A stretch of 49,170 bases of DNA from UBA525 sp964589765 (lineage in GTDB: Archaea > Nanobdellota > Nanobdellia > Woesearchaeales > UBA525), in assembly GCA_964589765.1 (NCBI GenBank), contig CAZPUM010000008.1:1-49170 (forward strand), written 5' to 3'. The notes beneath the pieces are model-generated. The model worked only from the letters and a program-made list of their open reading frames with translations, ran no database searches and was not told the origin of the DNA. Every line of letters starts with the position of its first letter. The stretch's first letter is position 1. Position numbers and translations under genes: made by a program. Shown piece after piece: positions 39,371-45,973 of the stretch.

Positions 39371-40441
39371 CTCCAAATACTCCTCATACCCCTCTTCGGC
39401 GAGTTTGTCTTTAGGAACAAACCTCAAAGAGGCTGAATTCATACAGTAGCGCAAACCAGTAGGTTCAGGGCCATCTTTGAAAACATGACCAAGATGACTT
39501 TCGCCTTGTTTACTGCGAATCTCAGTTCTTTTCAGGAAAAGTTTCCTATCCTCTCGCTCCACGATATTTTCTGGTTCCAGAGGCTGTGTGAAACTCGGCC
39601 AGCCAGTTCCTGACTTGTACTTGTCTAAAGAGCTAAACAAAGGTTCACCACTCACAATATCGACATATATTCCCTCTTCTGTATTGTCCCAGTACTCGTT
39701 TTTGAATGCAGGTTCTGTGCCCTCATGCTGAGTAACTTTATACTGGAGAGGGGTCAACATCTCTTGAAGTTCGGAATCTGAGGGCTTTCTAAAAGAATCA
39801 GTGTCCCAAAGACTGTTGTTGTGAGTCCACGTGTTGTGTAAGAACTGGTCTCTCCCAGAACGACCACGATAGAATTTGTACTTTAACTTGTTGTTCTTGT
39901 AATAGTCTTGGTGGTAGTCCTCTGCAACGAAGAAGGTTGTAAAAGGAACTATTCTCGTTACAACAGGTTTGTCGAATGTTCCTGACTTATCTAACAGTTG
40001 TTTACTCTCTTCAGCGAGAGTTTTCTGTTCATTATCGTGGAAGAAAATCGCTGTTGTGTACTGGAACCCACGGTCGTTGAATTGACCCTCTTCATCAGTC
40101 GGGTCAATCTGTCTCCAAAAGGTATCGAGCAAAGTCTTGTAATCTACCTTTTTCGGGTCGTATTCAATCTGGATAGATTCAACATGTCCTGTTGTACCTG
40201 AGGAGACCTGTTTGTAAGTTGGATTCTCCTCAGTTCCGCCAGCGAATCCGCTGGTCACATTGATAACTCCTTCAAGATTTTCAAATGGTGGTTCCATGCA
40301 CCAGAAACATCCGCCTGCAAAAGTTGCAAGTTTTTTTTCAGTCATACTATCAACCTCGTTAATTGTTTGGTTGGCAACATTGCTCAAAGTTGGGGCACAG
40401 GACGCGAGAACCACAAGAGCAACTAATGTCAGCCTTTTCAT
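39347..40441 (-). CDS. msrAB: Secreted lipoprotein-like MsrA-MsrB fusion
   Basis: The 364-residue protein has a signal sequence with lipobox-like VVLASC (Cys15), an MsrA domain with catalytic Cys in FAGGCFWCMEPPFE (about 41-54) and DPTDEEGQFNDRG, and an MsrB domain with SGTGWPSF and catalytic Cys in RYCMNSASLRF (about 330-340). The MsrB zinc-binding CxxC pairs are absent, as in the bacterial fused form. Known: reduction of methionine S- and R-sulfoxides. Such exported fusions are mainly bacterial, so transfer from bacteria is likely. A TTATATT box (40464-40470) lies 26 bases upstream. Confidence 0.92.
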   Translation of the reverse strand: MKRLTLVALVVLASCAPTLSNVANQTINEVDSMTEKKLATFAGGCFWCMEPPFENLEGVINVTSGFAGGTEENPTYKQVSSGTTGHVESIQIEYDPKKVDYKTLLDTFWRQIDPTDEEGQFNDRGFQYTTAIFFHDNEQKTLAEESKQLLDKSGTFDKPVVTRIVPFTTFFVAEDYHQDYYKNNKLKYKFYRGRSGRDQFLHNTWTHNNSLWDTDSFRKPSDSELQEMLTPLQYKVTQHEGTEPAFKNEYWDNTEEGIYVDIVSGEPLFSSLDKYKSGTGWPSFTQPLEPENIVEREDRKLFLKRTEIRSKQGESHLGHVFKDGPEPTGLRYCMNSASLRFVPKDKLAEEGYEEYLELFNNPDS

Positions 40442-40543
40442 ATGTCGCCTCTCTGGATTGGCGTTATATTGTTATTCCAAAATTCGGAAGTGTTTCGTTA
40501 GTTTCATCTAATCTCTGATTAAAGCGCGCACCAATATCCAATA

Positions 40544-40990
40544 ATGCGTGAATCTCTACTCATAAAACACTTGTCAGAAAACCTGTGGAAAATAGATTCG
40601 AAACTGGAATTAATCGGTACTGAGGTCAGTTTTCGTGGGGGTCGGTATGATATACTTGCGCGTAATGTGACTGAAGTTGCTATTGAAGTTAAGGCAAACA
40701 ACTACTGTACAAACACAGTGGCTGCTCAGCTTCAAAAGTATGCGAACTCTCTCCCGAAAGGGGCCATATATTTTGTGGCGCCAAAAGTAAAAGAGGGAAT
40801 TCCTCTTGCTCTATCACATCTGAAAAGTTTCAGGATGTTTGAGATTGATTCGTCTTTGAACGTAAAGGGTGTTTATCGCAAGGACTTGGACGATTCAAGG
40901 GGGTGGCCTGAAATAAGATTTCCGAGACTGAAGATGTCTGAATTTATAGTGTCTCTGATGTTACAGAAACTTCTTCGTTATGACCAATAA
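40544..40990 (+). CDS. PD-(D/E)XK-type nuclease-like protein
   Basis: The 148-residue protein has the restriction-endonuclease-like core GGRYDILARN-x-TEVAIEVKANN (residues 32-52): Asp36, Glu48 and Lys50 fit the D-(x)n-E-x-K active site. The following helix reads AAQLQKYANSLP. This layout resembles the C-terminal domain of NucS/EndoMS and of archaeal Holliday-junction-type nucleases, although the N-terminal DNA-binding domain of NucS is missing. I infer a small DNA nuclease. A TATA-like CTGATTAAAG lies 25 bases before the start. Confidence 0.65.
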   Translation: MRESLLIKHLSENLWKIDSKLELIGTEVSFRGGRYDILARNVTEVAIEVKANNYCTNTVAAQLQKYANSLPKGAIYFVAPKVKEGIPLALSHLKSFRMFEIDSSLNVKGVYRKDLDDSRGWPEIRFPRLKMSEFIVSLMLQKLLRYDQ

Positions 40991-41098
40991 CATTTACAAC
41001 TATGAGGTGTTGTTCTGACTTATTTAGAGGATTAAACCATATACTATGGGCTAAGGGCCTCTATTGTGCCTTAATGGTGGTCAGTAACAGAATTTGAT

Positions 41099-41120
41099 GG
41101 CGTATTTTGCGCCTTTTTTT
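41099..41120 (+). terminator. Hairpin plus T7 terminator-like element
   Basis: GGCGTATTTTGCGCC (41099-41113) forms a GC-rich stem of 4-5 pairs and is followed directly by seven T. It could end transcripts from the nuclease-like gene or from a small RNA in the preceding 108 bases. Confidence 0.5.
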
Positions 41121-41156
41121 CACCATTCTTTATAAATAGGGGCTGGTTCTTATATT

Positions 41157-41183
41157 ATGCCGGGCAATGCCTCGGTGGAGTAA
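41157..41183 (+). other. Possible leaderless mini-ORF (8 codons) before the RGG/zinc gene
   Basis: A TATA-like TTTATAAATA (41130-41139) predicts transcription start close to 41157, where the frame MPGNASVE begins and stops at 41181-41183. The Shine-Dalgarno-like GGTGGAG (41174-41180) for the main gene lies inside this mini-ORF, so its translation could affect that of the downstream ATG at 41188. Confidence 0.3.
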
Positions 41184-41187
41184 AAAA

Positions 41188-41391
41188 ATGCAAGATAGGA
41201 GATTTGGCAACCGCGGAGGAAACTTCGGTGGGGGCCGTGGAGGAGGAAACCGCGAAAGGGGTCCGAGAGAAGACCATGAGGTCACTTGTAGTGACTGTGG
41301 CAAGAAAACGACAGTACCATTCCCACCCACTCCGGGCAGGGATGTATGGTGTAAGGATTGTCTTCCAAAGCACAGGAAGCCCAGATTCTAA
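41188..41391 (+). CDS. Small RGG-rich zinc-ribbon protein (CxxC-x17-CxxC type)
   Basis: I choose ATG 41188 because GGTGGAG lies 7 bases before it; ATG 41167 is the alternative. The 67-residue product has an N-terminal RGG-like segment (RRFGNRGGNFGGGRGGGNRERG) and then CSDC...CKDC with 17 residues between the pairs, which is the known small 'CxxC-x17-CxxC' domain, with KTTVPFPPTPGRDVW between. RGG tracts bind RNA and the Cys pairs probably bind zinc. I infer an RNA-binding protein. Confidence 0.75.
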   Translation: MQDRRFGNRGGNFGGGRGGGNRERGPREDHEVTCSDCGKKTTVPFPPTPGRDVWCKDCLPKHRKPRF

Positions 41392-41427
41392 TCGAAAACT
41401 AGTCCTTTTTTTCAAATTATTCTCTAA

Positions 41428-41499
41428 AGCCTCCGAAGGGATTTGAACCCTCGGCCTACGGTTTACGAAACCGCCGCTCTACCGCTGAGCTACGGAGGC
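41428..41499 (-). tRNA. tRNA-Thr (anticodon CGU)
   Basis: On the minus strand the sequence folds as a cloverleaf: acceptor stem GCCTCCG/CGGAGGC, D-arm with TAGCTCAGCGGTAGAGC, anticodon stem GCGGT/ACCGT with loop TTCGTAA (anticodon CGT, reading ACG), and T-arm with the GGTTCAAATCC-type loop. The discriminator base is U, as expected for archaeal tRNA-Thr. CCA is not encoded. There is no intron. Confidence 0.95.
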
Positions 41500-41523
41500 A
41501 ATTAAGACGAGAGTTTCTCGAGG

Positions 41524-41535
41524 ATTTTTAAATAG
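41524..41535 (-). promoter_or_regulatory. TATA-like box of tRNA-Thr
   Basis: On the minus strand, CTATTTAAAAAT lies about 30 bases before the tRNA 5' end, in the gap between the tRNA and the response regulator gene. Confidence 0.5.
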
Positions 41536-41551
41536 TTTGGATTGGGACCTC

Positions 41552-41614
41552 AAGCCCTCGGTGTTTGTTACGGGCTGTCACCGTCTTCTTCGCTACGCTC
41601 GAAGTCGCCAGCCC
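41552..41614. other. GC-rich two-tier inverted-repeat element
   Basis: GGGCTG (41572-41577) pairs with CAGCCC (41609-41614), enclosing CTTCG (41588-41592) that pairs with CGAAG (41600-41604). A second AGCCC (41553-41557) can compete for GGGCT. On the minus strand the outer part reads CACCGAGGGCTTGAGG, similar to the CCGAGGGCTTGA end of many 23S rRNAs. GC content is visibly higher than in the surroundings. It may be a small RNA, an rRNA remnant or a mobile repeat; the identity is unknown. Confidence 0.4.
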
Positions 41615-41716
41615 TTGATTTTGATTAGTAGGGGTGGCTATGTGAAGGGGTGTTGAGAATCGGTATCAAATATGATATACGATAAGCTTTTAAAACCGTC
41701 TAATGAAGTTGGTATC

Positions 41717-42070
41717 ATGGCAAAAATTATGGTTGTTGATGATGAGCAGGACATTCGTGATAGTGTAAAGACAATTTTAGAGACACAAGGTTATGAGGTG
41801 TTGCTCTCGATAAATGGAGATGACTGTGTTGAACAGCTTAGCAACAAAGAGGTCGATTTGATTCTTCTAGATATCATGATGCCAGGCATGCCTGTGAGAG
41901 AGGTTGTTTCTAGGCTATCAGGTACAAAGATAGCGTTTCTCACTGTCGTCAGGACTTCTGAGGCTGAGAAGGAATCTCTTCTAAAGAACCAAAATGTGGT
42001 TGATTTCATTCAGAAACCTTTTGATTTGGATGAACTTATAATGAGAGTGAAGAAGGCTTTGGAGGTCTAA
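41717..42070 (+). CDS. Single-domain response regulator
   Basis: The start ATG 41717 lies 25 bases after a TATA-like CTTTTAAAAC (41688-41697), giving MAKIMVVDDEQDIRDSVK and 117 residues. The receiver features are complete: the acidic pair DDE, phospho-acceptor Asp in LILLDIMMPG (about 55), Thr in FLTVV, and Lys in FIQKPFD. There is no output domain, so it acts by protein-protein contact, as many archaeal receivers do. It is followed 7 bases later by the histidine kinase, probably its partner. A close paralogue lies at 44325-44675. Confidence 0.92.
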   Translation: MAKIMVVDDEQDIRDSVKTILETQGYEVLLSINGDDCVEQLSNKEVDLILLDIMMPGMPVREVVSRLSGTKIAFLTVVRTSEAEKESLLKNQNVVDFIQKPFDLDELIMRVKKALEV

Positions 42071-42077
42071 ATATTCC

Positions 42078-43190
42078 ATGCGTGGTTCTATGGCTAAAAG
42101 AACCGCAATAACAACTGCGGTGTATACTTTGATTGTATCCTTTTTTCTTGTAGGCTCAATTCTTGTTATTCATTCAGTGGTACTGGGCCATACTCCAAGC
42201 AGTCCAACAGATATATTGATTTTGTCCGTTGTTATAGCTATAGCATTTTTTTTGGCGGTTTTTATTCCTGTATCTGTTTTCATGTCTAGGAGAGTCATTG
42301 ACCCTGTTTACAAGTTCATCGAAATGATTAATGCGATGAATAAGGGTGATTTCTCAAAAAGAGTGGATGTCAGTGCGGGTGATGAGCTTGAGCAACTTGC
42401 AAGAGCATTGAATCAGGCCATGATAGCTCTTGACGAGGCCAGTTCTGAGCACAATAACGTGGAGTTTATTAAAACTGAGTTCCTTTCAATGATCGGGCAT
42501 GAACTGAGAAGTCCTATGACTCCTATGAGGGCTCAGCTTCAGATGATGTTGAAAGGTTATTTTGGGAAACTTACTCAGAAACAACTTAATTCACTTAACA
42601 TAGTTCTGAGAAACGCAGAACATCTAGATCATATTCTGGAAGATATGCTTGAAGTTTCGAGGATGGAATCTGCTCGGTTCAAATTTGATTATGAACTTGT
42701 TGACCTGGAAAAATTCCTCCAGTCTGTTGTTGATGAAATGAAAGGTTTCCTTCCTGAAAAAGAGCAGAAAGTTGTTTTCAATACAGGTGTGAAAATTTTT
42801 GAGACAGACCCTGACAGATTAAGGCAGGTTCTGAGAAACCTAATTAATAATGCTAAAAAGTTCAGTCCTGAAAAATCAGAGATATCGGTTAATGTGAAAA
42901 AGCTGAAAGGCGAGATTCTTTTTTGCGTGGTGGACAAAGGGAAAGGGATCTCAAAAGAGAACCAGATGAATATCTTTAAACCTTTTTTTCAGGAAGAACG
43001 AACATTTAGTCGGAAACATGGGGGAACAGGTCTCGGTCTTACAATCTGTCGTGGAATAATTGAAACTCAACAAGGTTGTATTTGGGTTGAGAGCGAAGAG
43101 GGAAAAGGGACCAAATTCTTTTTCACATTACCTGAGCAACCGAAGCCCTTGATACCATTCAATATGTTTGAACAGCTCTCTCAAAGATAG
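42078..43190 (+). CDS. HAMP-domain sensor histidine kinase
   Basis: The 370-residue kinase has two membrane helices (about 9-33, 48-70), a HAMP segment (RRVIDPVYKFIEMINAMNKGDFSKRV), the HisKA motif FLSMIGHELRSPMTPMR with the phospho-acceptor His (about 140), and the HATPase boxes N (LRNLINNAKKFSPEK), G1 (VVDKGKGISKEN), F (IFKPFFQEE) and G2 (GGTGLGLTIC). Only about 15 residues lie between the helices, so there is no outer sensor domain; the signal is probably sensed in the membrane. A GGAGGT site lies about 12 bases before ATG 42078. Confidence 0.92.
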   Translation: MRGSMAKRTAITTAVYTLIVSFFLVGSILVIHSVVLGHTPSSPTDILILSVVIAIAFFLAVFIPVSVFMSRRVIDPVYKFIEMINAMNKGDFSKRVDVSAGDELEQLARALNQAMIALDEASSEHNNVEFIKTEFLSMIGHELRSPMTPMRAQLQMMLKGYFGKLTQKQLNSLNIVLRNAEHLDHILEDMLEVSRMESARFKFDYELVDLEKFLQSVVDEMKGFLPEKEQKVVFNTGVKIFETDPDRLRQVLRNLINNAKKFSPEKSEISVNVKKLKGEILFCVVDKGKGISKENQMNIFKPFFQEERTFSRKHGGTGLGLTICRGIIETQQGCIWVESEEGKGTKFFFTLPEQPKPLIPFNMFEQLSQR

Positions 43191-43651
43191 ATTTTGCCAT
43201 CAACATATTGGCTGAAAATTTCCTCCGTGGACTCTTCGGTTACAAAGACCCCTCCTATTTCAATGGCTCTTAATTTGTTGACCATAAAATGGGCGAATTT
43301 TCGTATATCTCCGATGGAGTTCCACTGCTCTAAGACATTGACATGATCTAGGTAAATGTAACTGTAATGGTTTTTGTTAAGCTCGCGATTTGTGAGGAAG
43401 GATAGCTCGACCAGTGAACCAGCATGTTCAGCAGATGTCTGTCCTAGACCTTTCCCCAGCCCATCAATTATGTGACATCTTTCCCTGAGGTTTTCAGGAA
43501 TCTTTGTTTTTTCATCAAAAATTAACAACAATCCTGGTTCGTCCAGAGTTTGTAGTTTTTCAAGAACCTTGGTGTTTGTTTTTTCAAAGTGCGCCTTTGT
43601 ACTAGCTACTAACAGACACTCACCCCTAATAATTCCGTCTAACTCATTCAT
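43181..43651 (-). CDS. RecA/KaiC-fold-like stub of the signalling island
   Basis: The 156-residue protein has the order strand-helix-strand typical of truncated KaiC-like proteins (DUF835/DUF7504-type): CLLVASTKAHFEKTN at the N-terminus instead of a Walker A, GLLLIFDEKT, and YSYIYLDHVNVLEQWNS followed by FAHFMVNKLRAIEIGGVFV, which resembles a Walker B strand and next helix. It lacks a P-loop, so ATP hydrolysis is unlikely. Homology is inferred from pattern only. It overlaps the nitroreductase gene by 8 bases and converges on the histidine kinase gene (10-base overlap). Confidence 0.55.
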   Translation of the reverse strand: MNELDGIIRGECLLVASTKAHFEKTNTKVLEKLQTLDEPGLLLIFDEKTKIPENLRERCHIIDGLGKGLGQTSAEHAGSLVELSFLTNRELNKNHYSYIYLDHVNVLEQWNSIGDIRKFAHFMVNKLRAIEIGGVFVTEESTEEIFSQYVDGKIYL

Positions 43652-44177
43652 ACTTTTCGTATCTCACAATCTCTTCCGTCGGTTTTCTGTGTCGGGGGCC
43701 TGAGTATGTTTTTTGTTTTGCGTGGCCGAGTCCGACTAATAGAACCACTCTTTTACCTTCTGGAACGCCAAGAAGTTGTTCTGCTCTAACGGGTGTCAGT
43801 AGACACGAATCAAGTCCTATGTCTGAGGCCTCATATATCATGTTGACTCCGGGGATGTAACAGTTGGCCTCAGCAGAGTCGTATCCTGCTTTCTCTGATA
43901 GTTTTTGGTGAATAGGTTCGTTTTCACCGTATGGTTCTGCAATTATAGCTATCAGCACCTTGGGGGTCGTGTGAAAATTGCCATAGTAGCATTTCTCCAT
44001 GATTTCATCGATGAGTTCATTGTTTTTTACGACAACGAAAGTCCATGGTTGACTGTTCATCGCGCTTGGAGCTAATCTACCTGCTTCTATGATTTTGTTC
44101 AGTGTTTCATCAGTAACATCTTCTTCATTGAATTCGTAAGTTGTTCCTCTGTTGTTTAGCAGTTCAAGAAATCCCAT
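43644..44177 (-). CDS. Nitroreductase-family flavoprotein
   Basis: The 177-residue protein has the N-terminal nitroreductase motif (here NNRGTTYEFNEEDVTDETLNKIIEAGRLAPSAMNSQPW in outline; SAMNSQPWTFVVV binds FMN), NMIYEASDIGLDSCLL in the middle, and LGVPEGKRVVLLVGLGHAKQ near the end. Known: NAD(P)H-dependent reduction with bound FMN in a dimer; the substrate varies widely. The usual first Arg of the 'RRSxR' is replaced (NNRGTTY), so some FMN phosphate contacts may differ. It shares an operon with the RecA-like stub. Confidence 0.88.
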   Translation of the reverse strand: MGFLELLNNRGTTYEFNEEDVTDETLNKIIEAGRLAPSAMNSQPWTFVVVKNNELIDEIMEKCYYGNFHTTPKVLIAIIAEPYGENEPIHQKLSEKAGYDSAEANCYIPGVNMIYEASDIGLDSCLLTPVRAEQLLGVPEGKRVVLLVGLGHAKQKTYSGPRHRKPTEEIVRYEKYE

Positions 44178-44324
44178 TATTTCACCGTTTGTTTAATTGA
44201 AGTGGTTCATATTATAAAGTGTTTGTTTGTATTCTTTGTGTAACTAACTATGGTCGAGACTCGTCGGATTATTATTGACGTTTCAACGAAAAACTTTTTT
44301 AAGGGATGCCTCATCAGAGGGGAT

Positions 44325-44675
44325 ATGGCACACTTATTGGTGGTTGATGATGAACCCGACATCAGAGATACGGTTCAAACGGCGCTTATACATGCGGGGT
44401 TCGAAGTCACAACAGCTAGAGATGGAGATGACTGTATTGAAAAGTGCTCACAAAACGATTACGATTTAATACTACTGGATGTAATGATGCCAGGTACATC
44501 TGTCAATGATGTAGTCGAAAAACTTCATGAAACAAAGATAGTTTTTCTGACAATTGTGAGGACAACAGAAGCAGAAAAAAAGCAACTGCTTGAATCTAAC
44601 AATGTTGTTGACTTTATCCAAAAACCTTTTGATGTCGATGACCTTGTAGATAGGGTCAAAAAAGTGCTTGAGTGA
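44325..44675 (+). CDS. Single-domain response regulator, paralogue of 41717-42070
   Basis: ATG 44325 lies about 26 bases after a TATA-like ACTTTTTTAAG (44292-44302), giving 116 residues that start MAHLLVVDDEPDIRDTVQ. The receiver is complete: DDE, Asp in LILLDVMMPG, Thr in FLTIVRTTEAEKK and Lys in FIQKPFD. The C-terminal half is nearly identical in pattern to the other regulator (VRTxEAEKxxLLxxxNVVDFIQKPFDxDxL), so the two arose by duplication. The next gene begins at or just after its stop (GTGA overlap or ATG 44681). Confidence 0.92.
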   Translation: MAHLLVVDDEPDIRDTVQTALIHAGFEVTTARDGDDCIEKCSQNDYDLILLDVMMPGTSVNDVVEKLHETKIVFLTIVRTTEAEKKQLLESNNVVDFIQKPFDVDDLVDRVKKVLE

Positions 44676-44680
44676 TTCCC

Positions 44681-45181
44681 ATGAAAAAAACACTTTATTT
44701 ACTTCCAGTTTCAGGATACAACGAAGTTCTTCTAAATGTTGTAAAAGAGATATCCTCTTCTCATGAAAGACCTTGTTTTGTCACTCTTAACAAAACTGCA
44801 AACAGACTAAAAGAGATGATGACGGAAAAAGGGATAGAAACAGGAAAGTTCTCTTTCCTTGACTCAATCACCCCAAGACTTTTCTCATCATCACTTGCTG
44901 ATGAGATGACCTCTCTCTTGTCGCTTGATGATATGAACCAGTTTGCAGAAAAGATAATTACATCAGTAAAGATGCACAAGTCAGATATTGTTATTATTGA
45001 CAGTCTTTCATCACTTCTGGCCTTTAAGAGCGACAAAGAGTGTTCCGAACTGATGGATTATCTGCTCTCTTTCATGGAGAGATTGGGGCCTGACGTGATA
45101 ATTTTCGCTCTTGGCGATGACGATTCAAGACCTTTCATTAAACAGGTTGAGCAGAATGTCGATATCATAGAGCGTATGTAA
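44681..45181 (+). CDS. RecA/KaiC-fold-like stub coupled to a response regulator
   Basis: The 166-residue protein begins KKTLYLLPVSGYNEVLLNVV without a Walker A, then RPCFVTLNKTANRLKEMM and the Walker-B-like strand SDIVIIDSLSSLLAFKSDKE, followed by a helix and PDVIIFALGDDDSRPFIKQVE. This is the layout of the archaeal DUF835/DUF7504 proteins often found with two-component genes. It lacks ATP-binding motifs, so I infer a receiver partner. A GTG start at 44672 would overlap the regulator stop by 4 bases; I prefer ATG 44681. Confidence 0.6.
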   Translation: MKKTLYLLPVSGYNEVLLNVVKEISSSHERPCFVTLNKTANRLKEMMTEKGIETGKFSFLDSITPRLFSSSLADEMTSLLSLDDMNQFAEKIITSVKMHKSDIVIIDSLSSLLAFKSDKECSELMDYLLSFMERLGPDVIIFALGDDDSRPFIKQVEQNVDIIERM

Positions 45182-45216
45182 TCTTTATATACAACCGACA
45201 ATCGCGCCTTTAAGGT

Positions 45217-45936
45217 ATGTCAAGAATAGAGAATTTTTCATTTCAAAAAGGAACATTGCTAGCCGACAAATATGAAGTTGTAAAGATGGTCGGCAGTGGC
45301 TGGGAAGGTGAGGTCTATCTTGTCAGAGAGCTAGGTGTCGATGTTGATAGGGCTGCAAAGTTGTACTTTCCTCACCGCGATAGAAACGGGGATAAGTCCA
45401 GATTCTCTGCTAGAAAACAGCATAATCTTCGTGATTGTGGAATTCTGATACATTTTCATACTTATGAACTGCTGGCTTGGCAGGGTGAAGAGATAAAGAT
45501 GCTTGTTTCAGAGTATGTTGAGGGCATGATGCTCGAAGACTACGTTAAGAAACAGCGCGGAAAAAGGATGCCCTACTTCGAGGCACTCCATTTGTTAAGA
45601 ACCCTCGCACAGGGTGTTGCCGCGATACATGAAAAGAATGAATACCACGGGGATATTCACGCGGCAAATGTTGTGATTTCAAGAAAGGGAGCTTGGTTTA
45701 ATGCGAAAATCTTTGACCCGTACGATTACGGAAAAGTAACCAAGGAGCTTATAGCAGGAGATGTTGTGGATTTAATCCTGCTTTTCCATGAAGTCATTGG
45801 CGGGCAGAAGTGGTACAGAAAACATCCTCCATGGGTTAAAAAAATCTGCTGTGGTCTGAAACACACTGTTATTAACAAAAAGTGGAAGAATGCAGGCCAA
45901 CTTTTGAAATATATAGATACTTTTGAGTGGGAATAA
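45217..45936 (+). CDS. Eukaryote-like protein kinase, compact
   Basis: The 239-residue protein has a glycine loop MVGSGWEGEVYLVR (about 24-37), the ATP-binding Lys in AAKLYFP (Lys48), a catalytic loop YHGDIHAANVVI (HGD in place of HRD, Asn retained) and a metal-binding Asp in IFDPYDYG instead of DFG. The C-lobe after this is very short (about 60 residues), with a WYRKHPPWVKKICCGLKHT helix. Known: such kinases phosphorylate proteins or small molecules. It is reminiscent of archaeal/bacterial Hanks-type and lipopolysaccharide-kinase-like forms. A TTTATATA box lies at 45184-45191. Confidence 0.75.
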   Translation: MSRIENFSFQKGTLLADKYEVVKMVGSGWEGEVYLVRELGVDVDRAAKLYFPHRDRNGDKSRFSARKQHNLRDCGILIHFHTYELLAWQGEEIKMLVSEYVEGMMLEDYVKKQRGKRMPYFEALHLLRTLAQGVAAIHEKNEYHGDIHAANVVISRKGAWFNAKIFDPYDYGKVTKELIAGDVVDLILLFHEVIGGQKWYRKHPPWVKKICCGLKHTVINKKWKNAGQLLKYIDTFEWE

Positions 45937-45973
45937 CCATAACGGTTATAATGTCAAGTCTTTGTCTCCTATT

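Noticed and set aside
41002..41097. 31-codon frame MRCCSDLFRGLNHILWAKGL... before the terminator-like hairpin
   Set aside because: No TATA-like box or ribosome-binding site at the right distance, and its length is within chance.
40991..41716. Integrated element next to tRNA-Thr
   Set aside because: No integrase gene and no repeat of the tRNA 3' end are visible in the flanking sequence.
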